Below, piece by piece: positions 1-10,600 of a stretch of 64,000 nt of DNA. The position numbers and the translations under genes are program-made. The DNA is from Oikopleura dioica (lineage: Eukaryota; Chordata; Appendicularia; Copelata; Oikopleuridae): positions 12,446,157 to 12,510,156 of the forward strand of contig OU015566.1 of NCBI GenBank assembly GCA_907165135.1. The letters run 5' to 3'. Positions within the stretch are counted from its first letter, which is position 1, and the number at the start of each line of letters is the position of its first letter. Below the pieces are notes generated by a model. The model was not told where the DNA came from, searched no databases, and saw only the letters and a list, made by a program, of their open reading frames with translations.

Positions 1-2483
1 AATCTCCTACTGGTCCAGTTCGGTTTTATGAAAAAAGGATCGCGCGCCGCGCTCCCCCGCGCTCAAGCGCCACCGGGTGATCGAGAAGCCCAGATTTTTA
101 CTGTTATCTGATGATTTCGAAGCGAGCAGGAAACCTGAGCCTAAGAACGATGTAATCATCTGATCAATACAGGTCAACGTAATGCATGTAATCCGCAAAA
201 TAAGCGAGCAGAAAATCCACAGGACAAATTCTAGCGAGAAATGACTGACCTGGTAATTTTTGGGCTGAAAAGATTGCTGGTAATTTTGAGCTGTGTAAAC
301 AAAAATACTTCTTGCATTTCAACAGGCAATTAAAAATTCTCCATCGCTTTTTAGACCAACAACCTTACTAATAGTTGAAGTTTCTTTTAGACTTCAGAAA
401 AACTAACAGCGTAAAACTAATCGCACCTGTTCCTTCCTGAATAGCTCACTGATTCAGATTTAGCCCGGCTCAGAAAACAAACGATCAGCATGGGCAGTCA
501 GTGAGATTCAAGCTGAGAAAATAATGCAAACGATATTAGATGAATAAAGATCTTCAAACGAGTATTTTTGTTTTTCTTTCTTTGTTGCAGTGTTTCAGCG
601 TCTCAGTAGGCGTCTACTGTCGATACAGAAGGTGGAGGAAGGATTAGGCTGACAGTGATCAGAGGAAATGGCTTGAAAGCCCGTCTGTCCCGTTTATTTA
701 ACCGGAAGAAACCCCAGCGCTAGAATGCTACTCTTCCAATCTGCTTCAGCTCTTTCAATACCAGGGCGGCGGATCTAACCGCTTAGGCATTTCGGCAGCT
801 CAAAATTTTGAAAAGCAAAGGGACAAAGTCAGCAAGCTGAATCGATGGGAAAATCACCAAGAAGTGTTTTGAAAATGAAATTTTCGCGGATTACTGTTTG
901 TACCAAAAACAATTGCAAGGAATTAAAGTAGAGGCATTTTGGAGAAAACGAGGATTAGGGTAGATTGGACAGCATTTGAAGTTGCAAAGAGGGAGGTAGG
1001 ACCATTTCGAGGAAGGCAATCTTGGAACACTTTTTCAGCGGAAGAAATCTAGGTCCGATAAAAAGAAGTGCAAATAATGGAGTGGGCTGGAGTCCGAACC
1101 AGCATAATATTTGGTTCGTAATTGAGCTTCCTGCTGGGCTATGCGTGAGAATACACGCGTAAATCAGCAGCATAAGTTCTTTTACAAATTGGGTCGGTTC
1201 GAACTTTTTTTCGCGAAAGGTGCGAAGTTCTATTTTTAGCGCTGCAAAAAGTTCAAATTCGATGCTCATTTCAGTTCAAGATTTAGTTCGATTCTCGCTT
1301 CTTAATTTATTCTCAAGTCGCAAATTCCGGAAATGATTGAATTGAATCTAAAGTCGGTCGAAGATCAGATAGATGGATTTTTACCCAGAATCGGAAGGGC
1401 GGAAATGTGCAGGTGCTGCGCGGATCAGGAGCTTTGATTCGGGAATGACCTCTCATCCGATTTATGGCCTTGTGCAAGCAAGTTCCGACACACCTTGCAT
1501 TTATGAAAATGGCGACTTTATGGCTCCCAGATGTAGCTTTGAAATAGTGGTTTCTTCCTAGAGCAAAATTTCTAACAGAAACAAATCTTAATTATTGTCA
1601 ATATAATTCTTGTAGCTAGTGTTTCGATCGATCTTGCTTTTCTGAGTCTTTTAGTAGTAAATTTAGACTTCCAAGGCGCTAAATAGACATTTTTATTTGA
1701 AAAAGAGACGGCCTAAAGTATCTTTTTCTTTTGAAAATCCTCGAAAAAAATAATGAGCGTATTTGATTTTCGACTACTTTGTGTACTGGAAATGGATTAA
1801 CAATGTTTCCTCTGTAAAATCACGTGAGAAGATTTCGCCCGTTTCCGATTTGCGCCCGGCTGAGCTGATCAAAAGACGATTTCGTCGCGGATATTTTCGA
1901 GGAAACGAATTTATGCGGAAATCGTTGGGGGAGTTTATGACTTGGGCGAGAAATCGCTGAGAAAGTCATATTCCCGAAATTCACGTTGTAAATCAAAGCT
2001 ATTGAATTTTATATTAGCAGGATACTATCGGGTCGGAAAATTTATGGCTCCAACGTCCAAAATCAAAGCTGAGGGCTCTTCTTCCCTTTTCGGCCCTTTG
2101 AGACTGTTTCAAAATGAACCACTTCTCTTCTTCTCACTTGCAAAGTGCAACCGTAATTGACCGCTTATTTGAGCATCATACAGAAAGTTTCTCTTTTTTA
2201 CCATTTTATTTGTCTCTCAATTGTGGCTCCACGCGATCTGATGACCTGAATTTGCAATCGCGATCTAAACACTCGAATTATCATCAATTCTCTTTCGCAA
2301 AAGTCGATGATGACAATGAAAGATGGCCCAGATTATCGAAAATTATTACGAAAAAAAAGTTCAAAGAACGGAAGATCTGAGAGGGGTCAAAAATTCACAC
2401 TTGTTGTTTTTAAACTTTTCCAATTGCTCTCTATCAGAATTTCTGATAAAAAACCAAATTTGAATGAAAAAACGTGAGTTTTA
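1..2483. other. Region without a confident gene
   Basis: AT-rich sequence with only short ORFs (for example 955-1269 minus, 104 codons). None shows a domain, a signal peptide with fitting splice sites, or biased composition. A possible terminal exon on the plus strand follows a good acceptor near 590 and would encode a short hydrophobic stretch followed by basic residues before a stop. No upstream exon could be joined to it, so it is not called. Confidence 0.4.
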
Positions 2484-2487
2484 TTAA

Positions 2488-3166
2488 GGGGGTTGTAGTC
2501 GCTTTTTGCGATTTCGGGTATTTTTGAACAGCCCTCAGTGAAATTTCGGCTGAGGTTGAAGGGTAAAAATTATTTCAGTAGACAGGTTGAACCCTTTTCT
2601 AAAGTTGCTATCCCAGAAAAAAAAATTTTCTCGCCCGCTTAAGGAGCTAGGGTGCCGTATTCACACTCCGACCTCGCGAAATAGCAATTTTGGCCTATTT
2701 TCAAACACGTTTAAATTTGTAAAAAACTTGAAAAAAATTTTTACCAAATATATTTTTGAGAAGCTTATTCATTCGTCCTCAGTTGCCACCCAAGGAAATT
2801 AACCAACTCAAAAAAGTCATTATGTAAAACCTTCGGTCAAAAAATGGGTCTCAAAAATCAAAATATCTCGAGGGAGGATAAATCAAAATGGACAGAATTT
2901 CATTTTTATCTGTTTTTAACTGCATGAAAATACTATTTACAAATGATTTATATAATCTCTTGACTTGAAAAAAGACTACATGCACACGAATTTTGGCTCA
3001 GCGCGGCGCATCATTGCCACGTATTGAAATTTAAAATCGATTTTTCGGCACTTTTGATTGGCGGAGAGAAAAAAAAGTAGGGACCTTTTTTGTTTGTCTT
3101 TTGTTGGGCTATCAGAATCTGAAAAGAAAATTCGGAAATTCCGACTTTCGCCAAACCGACTACAAC
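2488..3166. mobile_element. TTAA-flanked MITE-like element
   Basis: A 679-bp AT-rich segment lies between two TTAA tetranucleotides (2484-2487 and 3167-3170). Its ends are imperfect inverted repeats: TTGTAGTCG near the left end and CGACTACAA at the right end, with weaker similarity (TTTTTGCG against the reverse of CGCCAAAC) further in. It holds no long ORF. TTAA duplication is characteristic of piggyBac-type transposition, so a non-autonomous piggyBac-like MITE is the likeliest reading. The left end has four extra G residues, so the exact terminus is uncertain. Only one copy is visible here. Confidence 0.45.
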
Positions 3167-4738
3167 TTAACGTAGAGCGAGTATCACGTGAGCGAATTTC
3201 AAAGTAGTGATAATTTCGCGGAAGTACTTTGTGACCCAGTCGCTGCGGTCTCCGCTTCTACTCAACCTTTCTATCAGCGTTTCCTCAGCAAAATCAGGTT
3301 CAGCGACCCCAAAATTAAACTTCCAAGATATCAAATAAGCAAAAGGGCTCATTTCTTCATCATTTAGAATTGACCTAGCGTTCTAAAAATGACTCCTTCA
3401 AAAACAGAATGCGACCTGAGATTCCAACCTTCAATTAAGGTACTTTCTTCACGTTTATCTTTGTTTTGGTTTGAGGATTGTTAAGTTAGCAAACAGAGTA
3501 AAAAATATGAAGGAAATTGTCCAAGAGGGTGTTGTCTGCTACGAAATTCTGTTGAGGCTTTTGAGATACAGTTGCTTCTTTTTCCGCGATTTCTAAAAAT
3601 TGGACTCACTTTGTTTTTCGTGTTTTATGCATTAAACGTACCTGATATTGCTTTTCTCTACACCAGCCACACGTACAGAGCAAAGCGAAAAACACCAGTA
3701 CTCCAAGAAGCACCTCAAGAATAATATCATTTATTTGAAAGATGATGATGGCCATCTATAAATAAAAGGAAGCGCGGAGGAAATTTAAGAGGTGGAGTTT
3801 TTCTAATATTTAAAATAAAGTCGCTATTTTTCTTAAAAAAAATCCCTATTTTTTCTGAAAAACTGCGGAAATGTTGTGTCATAAGGAGTTGTTTAAGTCT
3901 TTCCGGAACTTGCTCCGAAATTTGAGCTTTATTGGTTCTTCAGCTTTCGCCATAAAAATTCCTCTAATCTACCGCTCTTACCGCTCCTTGAAGCAATCCA
4001 GGTTCATATTCTAGCACTATGATCCACGTTGAGTAATATTTGACATTGTCGACTTCGTGGAAATAGAAGCCCTCGTCTCCTAACTGAATGTCGTTGATCG
4101 TTATGTCTGAAATCAGTTCATAAAAGCCTGGTCACTCGTTTTCGTATGAGTTTGGCGACAGAAGAGGAAGCAGTAAATTTTCAGCGGACTAAATTCTTCC
4201 GCTGCGGAGAGAGATTTAGTAACCCCGGTTCTCATCAATCCCTCAAAAGCAAACTTACCAATTTGTTCGAAGCCAGGTTCAAAAACGCAACCGGAAGTTC
4301 TCTCGACTTTAAAACGATCAGTTGAGTTTCCGAGGGAGTCGTAGAATTCGTAATTGCCTTCTTCTTTGTCAAGAAAAGTCGTCACTAGAAAAAGATTAGA
4401 GAAATAAATCAAAAGATGTTAAGGGTATCACCTCTTGTCCGATGCTTAAATCCAGTGGAGTTATTATATGGCATGTAAAAGAGCGTGAAATTTGTCCAGC
4501 GGTCATGAATACAGCAGGTAATTATGGCACTAAAATATCATTTTGACTAAAAAAAATATTTAAAAAAAATACATACCTTGACCCGATTTTTTGTTCAATA
4601 AAACCATGTACAGATGAGGGATACCATTTGATAGTGGAGCTCCAAGCGCGCGAATTAAATAAACACAAAATTGCTAATCATTAAAGAAATAATATTCAAG
4701 GTCGCCTGCTTACCGATAAATCTATAAAGGGCATTCAT
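3167..4738 (-). CDS. Single-pass membrane protein with one Ig-like domain
   Basis: Seven exons join in frame: complement of 3167-3382, 3642-3755, 3982-4106, 4259-4384, 4432-4529, 4577-4673 and 4714-4738, giving 266 residues. The first 18 residues form a signal peptide (MNALYRFIAILCLFNSRA). An Ig V-like ectodomain follows, with the strand-B pattern IGSSAIITC and the strand-F pattern LGDEGFYF. It has N-glycosylation sites (NFT, NST). A membrane helix (EVLLGVLVFFALLCTCGW) near residue 175 is followed by a charged tail of about 80 residues. The strand-F cysteine expected after Tyr is absent, so the canonical disulfide is missing. No orthologue is recognised. An adhesion or receptor role is inferred from architecture only. 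The stop codon lies inside the TTAA next to the MITE-like element. Confidence 0.72.
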
Positions 4739-6640
4739 ACTTTTTCTCTCAATTCTTCTTCATTTCAGAATTCTTCCATGCCCTCCGCGGGCTCATATGA
4801 CCTCAATTCTCTACCACGTTCGCCCCGAATTCTCTCCGCAACTTTATCTTAACAAATCAGCAATGCGTTAATTATAATAATTGTCAGCTGCCTGGTAGTC
4901 AAAATCCCACAGAATAGTATAGCGCTATCAGCTAATAACTACAAAAACGGCTCGTGGAAAAATTTGCAGGTTATTAACTCGTTCGAGATTTATAGCGCCG
5001 AAACAGCCAGCTATAAAAAGTGGTCTTAGTCGACTTTTTGGTTCAAGTTTAGTTGAAAATCCCGAGAAAGAGATACAGTAGTTCAGATACGGTATTTGAA
5101 AGTGAGCTTCAAATTTGTTTTACGCCTTTTCCCGAAAAAAACACGTGTTTTACGAATTTCAAAAGGCAGGTAAACTTGCTAAGTTTAGTCACTTATTCAG
5201 AAACGGAAAGCTAGAAAAATTGCACTCCACTCAAAATTCAACACCCTGACTCAGAGCTAAAAGGGCTCTTGAAAAATGACTCGCAAGAAAGAATGAATGA
5301 TAGTCTATCATTGAATGATAGATGCTTGACGTTTTTCGAGTACTCGTATTAACGTATACTTACGAAATCTATCCGTTTTCTCAGTTTTGCTCTACTTTTT
5401 ACTAATACTCTTCCTTTTAGTGTTCGCCTGTCTCTGAAACAATAAACGGCTTCCTCACAAAGCGTTGCTTTAAAAATGGCATCGCTGTCACTTCGAAAAA
5501 AAAATCCAGCGGAAAGTTAGCCGACGTTTTGCTGACTCGTTGCTGTCTCTCTTTTCTCAATTAATGCGAATTTGTCAGGCTCACTCCATCATACTAAGCG
5601 TGTTCGGATAATTGTTGGGCAATTAGGCCAGCTACACTAAAGAATCTCAGCTTGTTACGGCAGGATCTTATGTTTATAGAGCCAGCAAAACTATAAACGA
5701 CTGACGGCGTAATCCCAGGACCTTATCATCTTCTTTTATCGACCAATATTTCTGTCGCCGAGGATTAACAAAAAATATTTTTTCGTCAATTTTTTACAAC
5801 TCTATTTAAAATTTATTAACGAACCATTATTCTAATCGCTTGAATTTCTCCTACCACGATTTATTTACCTTGAAGCCTGACCTATATAAATATACCACGA
5901 AAATGGCTCTATAACATTTTTTCTCTTGTCCGCGATTTTAGTTTTCTTGCCAAGCTCAAGAAGCTGTGAGAAAAGCTAAAGGTCGTTAAGGGGATAGTGA
6001 TCGATAGTGTGTCGGATCAGCGTCAATGCATAAAAAAGCTTATTCATAATCGTAAGGATACCCTCAGCGTCATCTTCTCTTAGAAGGTTCTTAGACAAAG
6101 GGCCCCTTGTCACTATGGATTTTTAGCCAACCCGCGATACAAAAAATGTCATAACCATGACTTACTTGCTTATTTTTTATCTTTCCCTATTTGAGGGTCG
6201 ACTTTCTGCTTGACTATTTCGAGCTTAACGTGGTGCCACCCTTTTTTCATCGTAGGTCAGTTTTTCTTTCGAACATATCTCTAGGAGCTATGAAAGTATT
6301 CTTGTCAAATCAAAGTCGTCAAAAAGTCAGTCTGTCCTCTGAGCGCTATGCGTTGCGCCTTACAGAGCCATTTTTAATCATGGTCGACATGTTTGAATCA
6401 GATCTAACGCCTAATTTCATCAAATATCAGTCGAGTTCGCAAGCCTTATGTAAGGTCGATACTAGTTAAACTATAAGGCTTAACCCCTGGGTAAATCAGA
6501 TGAAGGACACAGTTGTTGTTTTTTTTGTTTTGAATATTTTTTTGGGTTTTATTTTAGTTTTATACACAGACATGAATGGAACTATTCAAACAGGAATTTA
6601 AAAAAGGGAGAATTGAAAATTTTGTGCGTTTTTCACAAAA
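4739..6640. other. Intergenic region
   Basis: Contains the divergent upstream region of the Ig gene, a TATA-like CTATAAAAAG near 5011 on the plus strand and CCTATATAAATATA near 5880, neither followed by a credible ORF. A 92-codon ORF at 6191-6469 lacks an ATG at its tool-predicted start and has no recognisable features. A palindromic AATGATAG-T-CTATCATT occurs near 5290. No gene is called. Confidence 0.4.
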
Positions 6641-7395
6641 TTAGCAAGTGAATGGTCGGTTCTTTGGCTCAACCCATCCGAGGCCGAATTTCTTGTGGTC
6701 TTCGTATCGGAAGCATCGAGCGTAACCGGTGACACTGCCGTTGTCGCACTGGAATCGGCATCGGTTCATCTTTTCCCATCTTCGTTTCATCTGGCAGTCC
6801 CAGGTTCCTGCGCCTGGTTCTCGGCCGAGGAGCTGGGTAGCATCGCAGGAATCGGCGACGGGTCGCTCGATGCAGGATGGGCAGAGTTCGCCAATGAGGA
6901 GGTTGGCCTTCTCGTCGGCTTCTTTGAATTCTAAAGGGAAATATAAATAAGGGAATTCGATTTTGAATATTTTGCCAAATCAAAAATTTTTCTCTTTGTG
7001 AATATCTCTGATAACTTACCAACGTTGATGTCGATTCGTCGATCGCCAGGGTTGAAGGTGTTCTGGAAGTCGACTCGCCACATTTGGTATCCCTCGTCGG
7101 TTGAGGCCATCTCGACGGCTGGAGAAGCAGCTGGTCCGGCAGCCTTGACGAAGCTGACATCGTTGTCGAAGGTGAGGAAGACGTGGTCCTGGTTGTCCCA
7201 GAGAGCACCGACGGCGCCGAGTTTGTTCAAATCGACTTCGATTCGGAGATTGAAGCAATCTTTGCAGGTCCAGGCGTTGGTCCTGGTGATCTTTGGTGTG
7301 ATATTGGCGCAGAAGCTTGGTTTACCGGCGGCGGCGCAGGCGTCCATTCGGACTGTGGCATCGGCAGCAGCTGCGAGAAGGGCAAAAAGCTTCAT
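6641..7395 (-). CDS. Secreted cysteine-rich protein, abundant type
   Basis: Two exons, complement of 7020-7395 and 6641-6930, separated by an 89-nt GT-AG intron, encode 221 residues. The start MKLFALLAAAADA is a signal peptide. The mature part carries about a dozen cysteines, many in pairs (CKDC, CPSC, CRFRC), and ends in FTC. There is no membrane segment. The coding sequence is clearly more GC-rich than its surroundings, with C/G-ending codons, and a TATAAAAG box lies about 60 nt upstream of the ATG. Together these suggest a tissue-specific, strongly expressed secreted product. In a larvacean a house (oikosin-like) or digestive protein would fit, but no family signature is recognised. Confidence 0.8.
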
Positions 7396-7453
7396 TTTTT
7401 TCTATTTGCTATATCGTATCGATATGAATATGATTTACGGAGAGTGAAGAGCG

Positions 7454-7461
7454 CTTTTATA
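7454..7461 (-). promoter_or_regulatory. TATA box of the secreted protein gene
   Basis: TATAAAAG on the minus strand, 59 nt before the ATG at 7395. With initiation about 30 nt downstream this leaves a 5' leader of roughly 30 nt. The surrounding GCGC-rich sequence (7440-7560) contrasts with the AT-rich neighbourhood. Confidence 0.6.
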
Positions 7462-7696
7462 GCGCGCAACGGCGCGATGCATGGGGCGCCACCAAATGCG
7501 AAGTCCGCGATTTGGTGCTGCACCACCAGCGATGCATGCGCCGCGATTTGAGAGGGTGACCTGTTGGCACCCCCGCTGACCGCGCACTTGTGATTCTCTG
7601 ACCATGATTGATATACTTTGTGGGCTTTTCTAGTTAAATAATGAGAAAAAATGATGATGGAGAATATTCATTTCATCATAAAATAAAAGCCAAAAT

Positions 7697-10600
7697 TTAT
7701 TTGACAGATAATTTATTGAACTGAGCAACAACAAGATTTTTATCAAAAGCAATCGCCATATCTCGCGCACTTCTTCCCAGATTATTTTGAACATCTGGAT
7801 CGGCACCATTTTCAAGTAAAACCTAAAATTCTCTTTTTGAAAATAGAATTGATGCTTTCCAGTACCTGGACTAATTTAGCGTTATTATTGATTGTGGCTT
7901 GCATGAGTGGGGTTTTTCCTTCATCGTCAGTGATGGAAACATCGGCGCCGGCGTCGATTAAAGCTAGAATTTTCCTCAGTGAAGGGCAAAACATGAGGGT
8001 GTCAAAAATACGGAGGAAAAGTCTCAAATGTTGATCAAACGAAATATTGATTTTCATAGTAAGAGAAGTCTAAGATATGTCTGAAAAGACAAGCTAATGG
8101 GTGGTTGATGCCAGTAGAAAAAATATCGTTAGAATGGTAATGTTACCTTGTGCAACATCAGGAGATCCAGTAACACTGGCAAGTCGGAAAATCGGCGTCC
8201 ACTAGAAAAAAAGTTCATTCAGAAGAGGAATCTTGAAAGGTTATGTTTTTGTAAACAATTGAAAATTGTTTCCTGCTGATTTCTTAATTAGTAATAGAAA
8301 GAAGGGAAGATTGAATTAGGGAAGTAATTTTCGATAATGTTACGATGTAATTAGCTCGGAGAAGCCACACGGGTTTGCCAGTAAGAAGGGAAAGAAAAAT
8401 CACTATTCACGAGTTTGTTCGAAACTTGGGCGGACAACTGTTTTGACATGAAGTGGTTGAACTTCGCTCTCACGTTATGCAACGACACATCCCAGAAAAA
8501 TTGAATTACAGAAGTCAAGTGAATTACTTCAAGTCAAGTTTAGAGGACTTAGACAGGAATTTTCGGACGTTCGTGCGAAAGGATGAAAAATCGCATGAGA
8601 GTCGTAAAGTTTATTAGAATTCGATTTACGGCGAGCGATACCGTAATTTTCGACTTATCCAATTTTTAAATTCTACGGCATTTAACCATCAAAGCCCGAG
8701 ATTTGCGAAAAATGCTCTCTAAAACTAATAAAAATGACGATTTTTTTTTTATTTTTCCAATTTTATTTTAAAAAAATATTTTTTTACCTGAGAATTGGCG
8801 TCAAGAGCATTAACATCGCAATCATATTCTTCACCAGAATTCCCATTTTTTGCTGATTAAAAATTCATGTTCCACTTTCAGAAACATTCGAACTAGCTAT
8901 TTTTTCTCGCTATCTTTGCAAAAATGCACCATGTGAACCTCGCCCGTTATTTTACAAGTGGCTCGTACGTAAGTGATTTTTTAAAATCTAGAGCAATTTG
9001 CACCGTGCCCTTGCTCGTGCATTTCAGTATTTATGTCGCGAAGAAATTCTTCCGCCAGCTGAGCATTAATTTTAGAATATCCTCTTTTTGGCCTCCTTAA
9101 TTTTTGAACTTTTCTTATTCAATATTTCGCTCAAGCAATCAATCAAAAATGTGATGGAGCTTTGGAGGAAGTGGGAAAGGAAAATCCGGTCCTATGAGTC
9201 GTTTGACGATGGATACTTTTAACAGGTTCACCATCATAATTTAGCTCAAGTACGATTTTCGCGGGATTGAGCGGATGAACAACGACTTTTATACCGCGTC
9301 ATGCTTTTTGAGACCCCCCCCCGTATGTCAAGCGAAAGAAAACGGTAACTCATCGGCGTGATTGAATTTCAAGCGCTGCCTGGAGAAAGTGGCAGCCACC
9401 ACGAAACGTTTTTTGGTGAACCGCGTCCTGAGTTAGAATCGACTGCCCAGTGAAGAGGAGTAGACCCATCGCCGCCTTCTACACCAGCTCCTTCGTCCAT
9501 TAGTCTAATTGCAACTTCTTCGTGTCCTAAAGAATACTTTCTGAATAAACACCCTCACGTTTCGGAGCAATCTTTTATTTAGACGTAAATTATCTTCAAC
9601 AATCGTGGTAATAATCGACTCAGCAAATAATCGCCGTAAAAATATCGGTTCAGCGACCTGAATGTTCTAAAAACAACACCTTGCTCGCTATAAAAATAAA
9701 GTGGCTAGAGGTAGTTTTCACAAGTGGCGAATTTTAAGAAGATAAGAGTGGTCAGAAACGTAGTATGATCTCAAAATTCATCCATCTCAATTCGCCCTTC
9801 ACGTTTTGACAGAAGTCTATTTGTAATAACTCACTCTGTGTTTTGCACAGTGTTCAGCGAAATATTTTGAGAATATTCAAAACCTAAGCAATTCCTGAAA
9901 ATTATCATTTGACCTCGAAATATACAAGCGTCCCAGATTTTTGCTGAATACGACGATTATTGATAAGAAAATTCAAATCGAGCAGAGGATATTGAACAAT
10001 TTTTCACGAAAGACTCGATTGGTGACCTTTTTGGTTGATTCTGCGGTCTTGATTGGCATGTAAACAGGTCCAAAGAAGAAAGTTTGGATTTCAGACTTGC
10101 TCATGTCTGCCAGACAAATTAATCGGGATTCAAAGTCACTTTGGCTGCGTAGAAATGAATAGTTCTTGTAATACATTTCCTGCTTTTGAGTACCAAGAGA
10201 CACTTAGAATATGATTTATGCAATGCTTTTTAGCATCAATCGAAACACATAAGATTTCTAATCTAATAATTTTAGCTTGAAAAGTGTCTGCAGCTGAGCG
10301 TACCTGATTGACACGCGAGCATGAGCGCCGTCTTTCCGGAAGGATTTTGAAGGTCCAAATCAGGATCATACTCTTTAAGGGATGTTTCAAGTTAATAAGA
10401 AAAGCTAATCAATTCTTGGGGATTCGCGCTCCCGTGCCTAGAAGACAGTCCAGACATTCCAGCGCGTTGTACGCAGCGGCCGCCATCAAAGGGCTGAATC
10501 CGAGCTCATCAACGACGTCCAAATCCACGTTTTTCTCGATCGTAAGAATCGTTCGCACTTTAACAGCGTCGTCGCGTTTGATTGCTAAAAACATCGACCT

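Noticed and set aside
955-1269. A 104-codon minus ORF
   Set aside because: No domain, no signal peptide with fitting exons, and composition expected of random AT-rich sequence.
6191-6469. A 92-codon plus ORF
   Set aside because: Its tool start is not ATG and it has no recognisable features; nothing supports translation.
7812-8057. An 81-codon ORF as a separate ankyrin protein start
   Set aside because: Only its middle part is ankyrin. Homology to FANK1 shows the exon begins at 7963 after TTCTAG and ends at the donor after 7866; the upstream part is intronic.
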